Positions 1-7,948 of a stretch of DNA of 64,000 bases are shown one piece after another. The DNA comes from an uncultured Gammaproteobacteria bacterium. Its GTDB lineage: Bacteria; Pseudomonadota; Gammaproteobacteria; DRJJ01. The notes beneath the pieces are model-generated. The model saw only the letters and a program-made list of their open reading frames with translations, had not been told where the DNA came from and made no database searches. Every line of letters begins with the position of its first letter. Position 1 is the first letter of the stretch. The position numbers and the translations under genes are program-made. The stretch covers positions 38,087 through 102,086 of the forward strand of contig CAMYJU010000010.1 of the NCBI GenBank assembly GCA_947258795.1. Reading direction: 5' to 3'.

Positions 1-1
1 G

Positions 2-2113
2 CAGATCATACGTACACCGCTGGAACTACAGCCTCCCGAGGGTTTCCGGATTACACACAGTCGCGAGGGCAAGGTGCATACAGCCGTTGCGGCCGACGCG
101 GCTGTCTGTCCTGCATGCCTGACCGAGGTGTTCGATCCACATAACCGTCGCTATCGTTACCCGTTCACCAACTGCACCCACTGTGGACCACGGCTTTCCA
201 TCATCAGGGCCATACCCTATGACCGGCGCAACACCAGCATGTCGGCCTTCCCGATGTGCCCGACCTGCCACACAGAATATGACGACCCGGCAGACCGGCG
301 CTTTCATGCACAACCCAATGCCTGTCCGGATTGTGGACCCGCAATCCGGATTGAAAACCACGATCACAGACGTGTCTATAGTGACCAGCATATCGATGAT
401 ATCGCACTGGCCGCAGACCTGATCCGCGACGGTCATATACTGGCCATCAAGGGTATAGGCGGATTTCACCTGGCCTGTGACGCCACCAACAATGATGTTG
501 TCAGCCGCCTGCGAAAACGCAAACAGCGCTACCACAAACCTTTTGCGTTGATGGCAAAAGATGTGGCGTTGATACGTCAGTATGCACAAGTCAGTGACAA
601 GGAGCAGGCGCTGCTGACAGATAAGGCCGCCCCAATCGTTTTACTGAACATGCTACTACAGGGTGGCCTTGCCGATGATGTTGCACCGGATCAGGACCAG
701 CTGGGTTTTATGTTGCCGTATACACCATTGCATGCATTACTGTTACAGGAACTTGATTTCCCGGTAGTGATGACATCGGGCAACCGTAGTGACGAGGCGC
801 AATGTATCAGTAATAAGCAGGCAAGAACGCAATTGGCTGGTATTACCGATTATTTCGTTTTTCACAATCGCGATATCCTTGATCGCGTTGACGATTCAGT
901 CGTACGTGTTGTTCACAAACAGCCGCAGATGCTACGTCGCGCCCGCGGTTATGCGCCATCGCCATTACAACTGCCCGAGGGCTTTGAACACACACCGGTC
1001 GTGCTGGCCATGGGCGCCGAGCTGAAAAACACTTTTTGTCTGGTCTGTGACGGCAAGGCCCTGTTATCACAGCACCAGGGCGACCTCGAGGATGCCTCGG
1101 TGTTCGATGACTATCGGCACAACATCAAACACTATCAGCAACTGTTTGACAGCCAACCGGAGATCATTGCGATAGACCGGCATCCGGACTATCTCTCTAC
1201 CAAACTCGGTATCGAGATCGCCTCGGAACAGCAACTGCAGCTGGTCGACGTACAGCATCACCACGCACATATTGCCGCCTGCATGGCCGAACATGGCATG
1301 CCGCTGTCGAGCGGGCCGGTACTGGGTATCGCACTGGACGGCCTCGGCTATGGTGATCATGGACAATTATGGGGTGGCGAGTTTTTGCTGGCCGACTATC
1401 ACGGCTATCAACGCCTGGCCTGCTTTCAGCCGGTGGCGCTGCCCGGCGGCAACAAGGCCATGTACGAACCCTGGCGCAATACCTTTGCCCACCTGAACCA
1501 TGCCCTGGGTTGGCAGGAGATCGAGCAACACTATCCACGACTGGAATTTACCCGCTTCATGCAACAGCAGCCAGTCGACAACTTACTCACCATGATCAAC
1601 AAGGGTATCAACAGTCCGACTGCCTCCTCTGCTGGTCGTCTGTTTGATGCTATGGCGGCACTGCTGGGCTTTTGTCGTGAGTCGGTCAGTTATGAAGGCC
1701 AGGCGGCGATGCGTCTGGAAGTGGCTGCCCGAAAGAACCTTGCCAATGCCAATAGCTATGATTTCGATATTGGACTTACCTCAACCAGGTCTATGCAGAT
1801 CATTAACTGGCAGCTGATGTGGCGGCAGATACTGGATGACATGGCCGCTGGTATCCAGGTGGATGTTATCGCGGGCTGCTTCCATAAAACCCTGGTGCAG
1901 GTGATCGTCGATATGATCAAACGGCTGCGCGCTGAACATGATTTTTCCTGTGTTGTCCTCAGCGGTGGCGTGATCCAAAATAAGTTGCTGTTAACACATC
2001 TACTCAACGACCTGGCCAAGCTGCCCGTTTCAGTATTAACACCTGAGCAGCTGCCCGCCAATGACGGTGGCATCGCGCTGGGCCAGGCAGTGATTGCGAT
2101 AGCACGCTCATAG
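2..2113 (+). CDS. hypF: HypF carbamoyltransferase, 5' truncated by window edge
   Basis: Maturation factor for NiFe hydrogenases. It uses carbamoyl phosphate and ATP to make the thiocarboxamide that HypE turns into the active-site cyanide ligands. The frame is open from base 2, so the gene starts left of the window; about 704 codons are visible and only the N-terminal acylphosphatase domain is largely missing. Visible in order: two paired CxxC zinc-finger motifs (CPAC, CTHC, CPTC, CPDC), a YrdC-like nucleotide-binding domain (KGIGGFHLACDA, then KRKQRYHKPFALM), and a Kae1-like C-terminal domain with VQHHHAHIAA, LDGLGYG and LSGGVIQNKLL. A GTG at 74 is internal, not the start. Other hyp and hydrogenase genes would be expected further left. 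Confidence 0.97.
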   Translation, partial: QIIRTPLELQPPEGFRITHSREGKVHTAVAADAAVCPACLTEVFDPHNRRYRYPFTNCTHCGPRLSIIRAIPYDRRNTSMSAFPMCPTCHTEYDDPADRRFHAQPNACPDCGPAIRIENHDHRRVYSDQHIDDIALAADLIRDGHILAIKGIGGFHLACDATNNDVVSRLRKRKQRYHKPFALMAKDVALIRQYAQVSDKEQALLTDKAAPIVLLNMLLQGGLADDVAPDQDQLGFMLPYTPLHALLLQELDFPVVMTSGNRSDEAQCISNKQARTQLAGITDYFVFHNRDILDRVDDSVVRVVHKQPQMLRRARGYAPSPLQLPEGFEHTPVVLAMGAELKNTFCLVCDGKALLSQHQGDLEDASVFDDYRHNIKHYQQLFDSQPEIIAIDRHPDYLSTKLGIEIASEQQLQLVDVQHHHAHIAACMAEHGMPLSSGPVLGIALDGLGYGDHGQLWGGEFLLADYHGYQRLACFQPVALPGGNKAMYEPWRNTFAHLNHALGWQEIEQHYPRLEFTRFMQQQPVDNLLTMINKGINSPTASSAGRLFDAMAALLGFCRESVSYEGQAAMRLEVAARKNLANANSYDFDIGLTSTRSMQIINWQLMWRQILDDMAAGIQVDVIAGCFHKTLVQVIVDMIKRLRAEHDFSCVVLSGGVIQNKLLLTHLLNDLAKLPVSVLTPEQLPANDGGIALGQAVIAIARS

Positions 2114-2291
2114 TCGGCTGTATACAAGATATTTGCGATATTCGCGGAGTATGCTAGTCTGTTGCCCAGTGCAGTAGGGTGCATCTGGGTCCGCGGAAAG
2201 GGGATGATCCCCACCTACTCTGAAATACACAATTTGATCCTTCTTTCTACCTGTATCGCGGCCAACGGGACTAAAAGAGAGGAGGATTTCC

Positions 2292-3383
2292 ATGAAATCT
2301 CTACCTGACAAGCCCGATCTCGAGTTTCTGAAAAAAGAAGCAAAATCCCTGCGCAACAGCCATCGGCAAGGCGATGTGTCCTGCTGTGAGATATTGCGAA
2401 AATATGATACGTCTTACCAGGCAAAATCAGACACGGAAATACTGACGAAAAAATTCTCGATCAATGATGCGCAACGCATTATCGCGCGTGAATATGGTTA
2501 CACCAGCTGGGCAATCTTAAAACGCTATATAGAGACCTTGGAATTTCCGGATTATCACCAGGTATCCGACAGGCGTGCCTACCATCGAACTATTACCGAC
2601 TCATATGATGAACGCAGCAAGAACTACGATAACAGTCAATGGCATCGCAAGGTTGCAATCAAAACCGTGGATTTATGTCCGCCTGAGTCCGGCGACCGGG
2701 TTCTGGACATTGCCACCGGCACCGGCACGATCGCATTTTATGCCGCCAAACTGGTCGGCCCCGGAGGACATGTCACCGGCATTGATATTTCCAAAGGCAT
2801 GCTGAATAAGTGCAGGGAAAAGGCTGAACAATTATCTTCTGACAAGCTTGAGTTTATATACGCAGATGCGGAGCACCTGGATTTTGCGCCAAACAGCTTT
2901 GACCGTATCTACTGCAGTTCGGCGTTTTTCTGGATGAGCCACCCGCTGGCTACCCTTCGCCACTGGTTCGAATTACTCAGCCCGGGTGGTTACGTGGGTT
3001 TTAACGCAACCCCGTCAACTTCTTTTTTCTGGGGACATGGTGCACGCAACGCACTGTCCAAACACGGAATCAAATATAACTGTAATATCCCGGCCGGTGA
3101 CCCCGACAATGCCAGGGAACTGCTGGAACTGGCCGGTTTTACCGGATTCCAGTTACATGAAGTTGAATATGGCTATTTTATGGCGCTTAAAGATGCCAAA
3201 GGGCCGGTACTGACACTGCAAAACTATGCACCGGGACAACACCCTCATCCCCTGGAGAACGTTCCGGAAGAAACCATGCGACTGGTACAAAAGGACTATG
3301 AGACAGAAATCGACAAGCGCGCCACCAATAAAGGGGTATGGCACGACATGACACAGTATTACATATATGGCAAAAAGCCCTGA
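2292..3383 (+). CDS. SAM-dependent methyltransferase with N-terminal ankyrin-cap-like helical region
   Basis: A 363-residue class I methyltransferase of the UbiE/Methyltransf_11 type. The SAM-binding motif I is VLDIATGTGTIAF near residue 140, followed by an acidic loop (TGIDISKGML) and the post-motif DAEHLDFAPNSFDRIYC. The first 90 residues are unlike a usual methyltransferase: LPDKPDLEFLKKEAKSL and INDAQRIIAREYGYTSW resemble the short helical region that often precedes ankyrin repeats in bacterial proteins. The start has a strong Shine-Dalgarno (GAGAGGAGG at 2278-2286). The substrate is unknown. It is a single gene, with no obvious operon partner apart from small membrane genes downstream. 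Confidence 0.8.
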   Translation: MKSLPDKPDLEFLKKEAKSLRNSHRQGDVSCCEILRKYDTSYQAKSDTEILTKKFSINDAQRIIAREYGYTSWAILKRYIETLEFPDYHQVSDRRAYHRTITDSYDERSKNYDNSQWHRKVAIKTVDLCPPESGDRVLDIATGTGTIAFYAAKLVGPGGHVTGIDISKGMLNKCREKAEQLSSDKLEFIYADAEHLDFAPNSFDRIYCSSAFFWMSHPLATLRHWFELLSPGGYVGFNATPSTSFFWGHGARNALSKHGIKYNCNIPAGDPDNARELLELAGFTGFQLHEVEYGYFMALKDAKGPVLTLQNYAPGQHPHPLENVPEETMRLVQKDYETEIDKRATNKGVWHDMTQYYIYGKKP

Positions 3384-3528
3384 GGCATGGCCAGGGTTAG
3401 ACTGAACAGTAAACTGTAGTAACGCACATTGGCCGGTGCAGTTGTATTATACTAAGCAAACGTTGGTATATATACCGACTGTACCGGCCATTTCGTGAGA
3501 ATACTGACTACTACATTAGGAATCATCC

Positions 3529-3702
3529 ATGCCTGAAGACATACCCAAGGCGGTTATTATCCTGTTATGGTTACTAACCGGTGTGATTATATTTGGTTGG
3601 CTGCTAATGGAATATGCCACGCTGGTTTCGATCATTTTTGCAGTCGTGTTTTTCGGCCTGCCTGTACTGGTCTATTCCAGACTGTCCAATAGAAGCGAAT
3701 AA
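3529..3702 (+). CDS. Small two-helix membrane protein (57 aa)
   Basis: A short ORF starting at ATG 3529 behind an AGGA-like ribosome site (TTAGGAATC) and ending at TAA 3700-3702. The product begins MPEDIPKAVIILLWLL and has two strongly hydrophobic stretches, about residues 8-27 and 31-49, then a short basic tail (YSRLSNRSE). It lies 25 bp upstream of the ion-channel-like gene and may be co-transcribed with it. No family is recognised. The coding call rests on the start signal, the clean hydrophobic pattern and the compact spacing. Confidence 0.55.
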   Translation: MPEDIPKAVIILLWLLTGVIIFGWLLMEYATLVSIIFAVVFFGLPVLVYSRLSNRSE

Positions 3703-3727
3703 CCTCTCACGCCCGGGATAAAGCGTC

Positions 3728-4153
3728 ATGCTTACGGTATTTCTGGTAAACAGCCTGATTATCGCAGTCGCGGTACTGATCCATTATGAGTTTCTGTTCC
3801 GCATTTCTGCGCTAATCCCGAAGATGCGTATCAAGCATCGCTTCAGGATCGTGATCGGTGTTTTCAGTGCGCTGATCGCGCACAACCTGGAGATATTGCT
3901 ATTTGCTGCTGCCTACTACCTGTTACCGGGATACGAAAACTGGGGATCTTTACAGGGTAGCTTTAACGGATCATTCACCGATTGCATTTATTTTTCCTAC
4001 ACAACATTCACGACACTGGGTGTGGGCGATATCACCCCGCATGGCCAGATCAGGCACCTGGTCGGGCTGGAATCACTGACCGGGCTGTTGTTGATTACCT
4101 GGACCGCTTCATTCCTGTTTTTTGAGATGCAACGGCACTGGAACAAGGCTTAG
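3728..4153 (+). CDS. Small ion-channel pore-domain membrane protein
   Basis: A 141-residue inner-membrane protein with about three hydrophobic segments (residues 1-20, 40-65, 108-133). Between the last two lies a pore-loop-like segment, YFSYTTFTTLGVGDITPHG, matching the ion channel (Ion_trans_2) pattern in which TVGYGD is the potassium selectivity filter. Here the filter reads TLGVGD, so the aromatic residue is replaced by valine. By family this would be a two-helix potassium-channel-like pore, with an extra helix at the N terminus. There is no regulatory RCK domain. Conduction and selectivity are not shown. The neighbours are two tiny membrane-protein genes. Confidence 0.75.
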   Translation: MLTVFLVNSLIIAVAVLIHYEFLFRISALIPKMRIKHRFRIVIGVFSALIAHNLEILLFAAAYYLLPGYENWGSLQGSFNGSFTDCIYFSYTTFTTLGVGDITPHGQIRHLVGLESLTGLLLITWTASFLFFEMQRHWNKA

Positions 4154-4234
4154 TACGACAAATCATACTAATGACCTGTACCGCCCATACAGATGTTATA
4201 ATTAAACAAATGACAGGTGCGGAAGGTAGCAGAT

Positions 4235-4528
4235 ATGGCAACTCATATTATGATTAACGGCAAGGAATACACCAATCCATTCGCGAAAGTCCTGCTTGCG
4301 ATTGCGTTTATTCTGGTTGCGGCGGTGATAACAGCCGTGATCGTGTTCGTGGTATTACCTCTGATCGGCATTGCTGTGACCCTGTCATTCGGCTTTGTCG
4401 CCATTTTTATGATCGCGTCGATAGCCGGTTTCACTGCACTGGTTTTTGCAACACTGGTATTCGGCTGGCTTTTCGGGCCCTCGGTTTTCCGTTTCGAGAT
4501 ACAACGACATCGTAAACCCAGGCCGTAG
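4235..4528 (+). CDS. Small hydrophobic membrane protein, unknown function (97 aa)
   Basis: ATG 4235 is preferred over the in-frame GTG at 4217 because GGAAGG at 4221-4226 is well placed for it. The product begins MATHIMINGKEY, has two or three long hydrophobic segments (about residues 16-45 and 47-80), and ends in a basic tail (FEIQRHRKPRP). No family is recognised. It closes a run of three small membrane genes that may form one transcription unit. The phrase EIQRH(R) also resembles the EMQRHW end of the upstream channel protein, which may be chance. Confidence 0.6.
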   Translation: MATHIMINGKEYTNPFAKVLLAIAFILVAAVITAVIVFVVLPLIGIAVTLSFGFVAIFMIASIAGFTALVFATLVFGWLFGPSVFRFEIQRHRKPRP

Positions 4529-4686
4529 ATGCAGGTGGAGTCCGGATTTTAGTATAGATAACAGCAAGTTAAGTGTCGGCATGTTTGCCAAGGCAGGCGC
4601 TTTGAATGTATACTACTGTACCATCTGTGATCTTCTGACACACACCCCCTCTTGATCTGACGCAATGTTGTCTTGAGATATAAATG

Positions 4687-4736
4687 CTTAAATATAATAC
4701 CGAATTCATATAATATGTTCCTCGATCAGGAACATA
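4687..4736 (+). promoter_or_regulatory. Putative promoter overlapping a 9-bp-arm palindrome
   Basis: CTTAAA (4687-4692) and TATAAT (4709-4714) are spaced by 16 bp and look like a sigma-70 promoter. Immediately over the expected transcription start lies a perfect inverted repeat, TATGTTCCT (4714-4722), CGATC, AGGAACATA (4728-4736). In DNA this would be an operator-like site; in RNA it would be a 5' hairpin just ahead of the ribosome site GAAGGG (4745-4750) of the gene at 4758. Which of the two applies cannot be told from sequence. Confidence 0.45.
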
Positions 4737-4757
4737 AATAACCAGAAGGGATACGGT

Positions 4758-5363
4758 ATGTCTATTTTTCATCTCAATCTTTTTAATTCTGCCGCTTCAT
4801 TCATAATCATGGGCATGTTCGTCGCACCGGTTTATGCCGATGACGTCGAGGATTCGGTCAAGGAAGCAATGGAGTATTACAAGAAAGGTGAATTCAAGGA
4901 GGCCGCTGACAACCTGAAATATGCAACCCAGCTGATCCAGCAAAAACGCGGTAACGACCTGGCCTCGATTTTACCCGGTCCCCTGAAAGGCTGGAAGGCA
5001 GAAGATGCCAGCTCACAGGCGGCAGAGGCCGCGATGTTTGGCGGTGGTATTGCCGCTGAACGAGAGTACCTGAAGGGTAAAAGCCGCGTAAGGATACAGG
5101 TACTGACCGACTCACCTATGATGCAAAGCATGATGATGATGTTTTCCAACCCGATGTTTGCAACAGCGGATGGCGGCAAGCTGGAGCGCATCGCCGGCCA
5201 GAAGGCCATCGTCAAACATGACAACAAAAGCGGTGATGGTGAAATCAGTATTGTCGTAGCCAACCGTTTCCTGGTACAGATCGAGGGCCAGGAAGTATCC
5301 AGGGATGACCTGAAGGCCTACGCCAAGGCGATTGATTACAAGAAGCTGAAGGCCATGCCCTGA
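4758..5363 (+). CDS. Secreted periplasmic protein, unknown function
   Basis: A 201-residue protein with a signal peptide (hydrophobic core about residues 12-24, likely cleavage after VYA before DDVED). The mature N terminus, VKEAMEYYKKGEFKEAADNLKYA, looks like a single TPR-type helical hairpin. The rest resembles an alpha/beta domain with GGGIAAEREYLKG and a methionine-rich stretch (MMQSMMMMFSNPMF). The ribosome site GAAGGG is 7 bases upstream. No named family is certain. The methionine run could bind copper or simply be hydrophobic packing; that is speculation. Confidence 0.75.
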   Translation: MSIFHLNLFNSAASFIIMGMFVAPVYADDVEDSVKEAMEYYKKGEFKEAADNLKYATQLIQQKRGNDLASILPGPLKGWKAEDASSQAAEAAMFGGGIAAEREYLKGKSRVRIQVLTDSPMMQSMMMMFSNPMFATADGGKLERIAGQKAIVKHDNKSGDGEISIVVANRFLVQIEGQEVSRDDLKAYAKAIDYKKLKAMP

Positions 5364-5392
5364 GCCGCGCTACCTGGTCAGGAAACCAGAGA

Positions 5393-5824
5393 TTGAATCA
5401 GCACACAATCTTTCTGCCGTTACTGGCACAGGTGTTGTTGACCATCATCGTCTGGTTCTGGATGTATAAAACCAGGATAGGCGAGATGATCAAACATAAA
5501 ATCAGCGCTCAGCAACTGGCCAGTACAAACGATGCCGCCAGGCTGCTGAAAAACGTGGCCCTCCCCTCAGAAAATCTCTGTAATCTGTTTGAGGTGCCGG
5601 TCCTGTTTTACGCAGCCATACTGACCCTGTATACAACCGGCATGGCCAATGAACTGTACCTGGTGCTGGCTTCAGGCTATGTTGTCCTGCGCTATATCCA
5701 CAGTTTTATCCATATCACCTACAATAATGTCTTGCACCGCTTTACAGCCTATGTCGTCAGCACATTACTGCTGTGGTCTGTATGGATCATGATTGGTATC
5801 GATATAATTCAGCACAGGCTATGA
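5393..5824 (+). CDS. MAPEG-family membrane protein
   Basis: A 143-residue, four-helix inner-membrane protein of the MAPEG family (membrane-associated eicosanoid/glutathione metabolism). The family pattern is seen in NLFEVPVLFYAA (about residues 63-74) and YVVLRYIHSFIHITYNNVLHR (about residues 96-116). Bacterial members are poorly characterised and their substrate is not known. The start is TTG at 5393, with AGGA about 9 bases upstream. Its stop overlaps the next start as ATGA (5821-5824), so it is translationally coupled to the cytochrome b561 gene. Confidence 0.85.
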   Translation: MNQHTIFLPLLAQVLLTIIVWFWMYKTRIGEMIKHKISAQQLASTNDAARLLKNVALPSENLCNLFEVPVLFYAAILTLYTTGMANELYLVLASGYVVLRYIHSFIHITYNNVLHRFTAYVVSTLLLWSVWIMIGIDIIQHRL

Positions 5825-6477
5825 ATAACGCGCAAACCGTAAAAGTATGGGACATCCTGGTTCGATTGTTTCACTGGTCTCTGGTCGTCTCTTTCATTAT
5901 TGCCTATTTCACCGATGATGAGGGAAATATCTGGCATATCTATTCCGGCTATACGGTACTCGGCCTGATCCTGTTCAGGGTGTTGTGGGGTTTGATCGGA
6001 ACACGTTATGCCCGCTTCAGTCACTTTGTCTATTCGCCTGCTACTGTATTCCGCTACCTCCGCTCACTACTCGGCCCGGAACCCAAACACTACACCGGCC
6101 ATAATCCGGCCGGCGGCTGGATGGTGATTGCGTTGTTAATCAGTTTGTTTGTGGTCACACTAAGCGGTCTGAAGGTCTACGCGATAGAGGAAGGCAAAGG
6201 GCCGTTTGCTGACAATCAACATGAAATCACCCTGATCGCCCGTGCGCATGCTGACGAAGATGAACTTGAAGCAGAGAAACATGAGCACGATGAATCCGAA
6301 GAGGAGTTCTGGGAGGAGATTCACGAAACATCGACCAATTTCACGCTTATTCTGATATTCCTGCATATTGCCGGAGTGATCGTCGCCAGCCGCCTTCATC
6401 ATGAGAACCTGGTCAAGGCGATGTTTACGGGCAGAAAGCAGAGGTCAGATAATAGATCACAGATTCCAGAAAAATAA
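5821..6477 (+). CDS. Cytochrome b561-type membrane protein with acidic/His-rich loop
   Basis: A 218-residue four-helix dihaem cytochrome b of the prokaryotic b561 (Ni-hydrogenase-cytochrome-b-like) type. Candidate haem ligands are in VRLFHWSL near residue 18, WHIYSGYTVLGL near 40, and FLHIAGVI near 183. Between helices 3 and 4 lies an unusually acidic, histidine-bearing insert (HADEDELEAEKHEHDESEEE, then EFWEEIHE). Its likely role is electron transfer between the quinone pool and periplasmic partners. The start overlaps the MAPEG stop (ATGA). An alternative ATG lies upstream at 5773 within the MAPEG gene, but family alignment favours MNNAQTVKVWD. Confidence 0.88.
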   Translation: MNNAQTVKVWDILVRLFHWSLVVSFIIAYFTDDEGNIWHIYSGYTVLGLILFRVLWGLIGTRYARFSHFVYSPATVFRYLRSLLGPEPKHYTGHNPAGGWMVIALLISLFVVTLSGLKVYAIEEGKGPFADNQHEITLIARAHADEDELEAEKHEHDESEEEFWEEIHETSTNFTLILIFLHIAGVIVASRLHHENLVKAMFTGRKQRSDNRSQIPEK

Positions 6478-6538
6478 ATTCTGATAGTCCATAAGGCACA
6501 CTAAACAAACAGACTAAGTGCAAATGCCCCTTGATATT

Positions 6539-6635
6539 GTCATTCCGGAAAGTCCGCAGCACTTGTCCGGAATCCATTGCTACTCTGTGGATTCCCGCTA
6601 CAGCCTGTCCTCGCGAAGGCGGGGACGGGAATGAC
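6539..6635. repeat. Dispersed palindromic repeat, GTCATTCC...GGAATGAC ends
   Basis: The element is bounded by GTCATTCC (6539-6546) and its complement GGAATGAC (6628-6635). Internally it carries short GC-rich palindromic pieces (ATTCCCGC, GGCGGGGACGGGAAT). Its first 41 bases recur at 52889-52929 with about seven mismatches, so this is a family of small intergenic repeats. It fills most of the 265-bp gap between the cytochrome b561 gene and lpxB. Confidence 0.7.
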
Positions 6636-6671
6636 TTAATCAGTTAATTCGTCTCATGTACTGTTATCATT

Positions 6672-6703
6672 GGTGCAATGCACGTTGTTTATTGCACCCT
6701 ACT
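6672..6703. repeat. Short hairpin repeat GGTGCAAT...ATTGCACC(CTAC)
   Basis: GGTGCAAT (6672-6679) pairs with ATTGCACC (6691-6698), followed by CTAC. The same arrangement, with the same trailing CCTAC, is found at 20565-20594, so it is a repeated intergenic element rather than a lone hairpin. It lies 40 bp before lpxB and could end upstream transcripts, although there is no T-run. Confidence 0.6.
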
Positions 6704-6742
6704 CGGTAAAATACCACCCTACCCTGTAATATTTAATACTCC

Positions 6743-7891
6743 ATGACTGACAAACAACACAGCATCATGATCGTAACCGGTGAGGCATCAGGCGATTTAC
6801 TCGCTGCCAGCGTGATTGACGCACTGAAGTCCGATCATCCGGATTATCATTATTGCGGCCTGGGTGGCGCTGCACTTGCGGCTACCGGCGCCGAAATGCT
6901 GGGCAATATCGAAGACCTGGCGGTGATGGGTATCTGGGAGGTACTGCTGAATTACCGCAAGATCAAGCGTGTGCTGAAATATCTCGAGGCGGAACTTGCG
7001 TCACGCAAACCCGACCTGCTGATCCTGGTCGATTATGTCGAATTCAATCTGAAGCTGGCCAGAACAGCGAAGCAGCTGGGCATCAAAGTACTGTTTTTTG
7101 TCAGCCCACAAGTCTGGGCCTGGCGCGCCGGTCGCGTTAAAAAAATCGGTGAATACATAGACATGATGGCTGTACTGTTCCCGTTCGAGGTAAGAATCTA
7201 CCAGCAAAACAATATACCGGTCAGTTATGTCGGTCATCCGATGATCGAACGGGTCAAACCGGTCTACAGTCCCGAACAGGCCCGGGATCAGTTTGGCCTG
7301 AGTGACAATCACCCGGTGATTGGCCTGTTTCCGGGCAGCCGTAAGTCCGAGATCAAATACAATCTGCCGGGTATGCTGGAATCCGCGATCGAGCTGAAAA
7401 AGCGCTACCCGGACGCGCAATTTCTGTTACCAGTTGCCAGCAACCTGGGCGATGAACCGATATGCAGCTATATGACCGGCAACGAACCGGACATCAGGAT
7501 GGTGTCAGGTTACCCCTACGACATCATACAGCTCAGTGACGTGATTCTGTCCGCCTCGGGCACAGCCAATCTCGAGATTGCCCTGCTCGGCAAACCGATG
7601 GTGGTCTATCATCGCATTGCCGCGCTGAGCTATTTTATTATCAGTCGCCTGGTCACGATCAACCTGTTCAGCCTGGTCAACATCATTGCCGAAAGGAAAA
7701 TAGTGAAAGAGCTGATTCAAAAGGACGCGACACCTCGCAATGCAATTACTGAAATCTGCAAAATACTCGACGATGGATCTTACCGGCAGACCATGGTCGA
7801 TGATCTGGCCGAGGTGAAACACCGAATGGGTAGCGGTGGCGCCGCCAATAATGTCGCGAAACTGGCCGGGCAATTACTGCAGCAGCCATAG
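6743..7891 (+). CDS. lpxB: Lipid-A-disaccharide synthase
   Basis: A peripheral inner-membrane glycosyltransferase (GT19) that joins UDP-diacylglucosamine and lipid X to form lipid A disaccharide. The 382 residues match the usual length. Family motifs are visible: GEASGDLLAA at the N terminus, VSPQVWAWR near 117, YVGHPMIERV, LFPGSRKSEI near 197, and SGTANLEIALLGKPMVVYH near 270. Unusually it stands alone: lpxD, fabZ, lpxA and rnhB, which normally surround it, are not here. Repeats precede it and a leader-like region follows it. Confidence 0.97.
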   Translation: MTDKQHSIMIVTGEASGDLLAASVIDALKSDHPDYHYCGLGGAALAATGAEMLGNIEDLAVMGIWEVLLNYRKIKRVLKYLEAELASRKPDLLILVDYVEFNLKLARTAKQLGIKVLFFVSPQVWAWRAGRVKKIGEYIDMMAVLFPFEVRIYQQNNIPVSYVGHPMIERVKPVYSPEQARDQFGLSDNHPVIGLFPGSRKSEIKYNLPGMLESAIELKKRYPDAQFLLPVASNLGDEPICSYMTGNEPDIRMVSGYPYDIIQLSDVILSASGTANLEIALLGKPMVVYHRIAALSYFIISRLVTINLFSLVNIIAERKIVKELIQKDATPRNAITEICKILDDGSYRQTMVDDLAEVKHRMGSGGAANNVAKLAGQLLQQP

Positions 7892-7948
7892 CCGAACATC
7901 GTTACTATCCATAAGGAGAATCGCTTTCTTACCCGATTTAATTTGTTG

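Noticed and set aside
26-589. 187-codon minus-strand ORF in hypF
   Set aside because: Opposite strand of the HypF zinc-finger and YrdC region; shadow.
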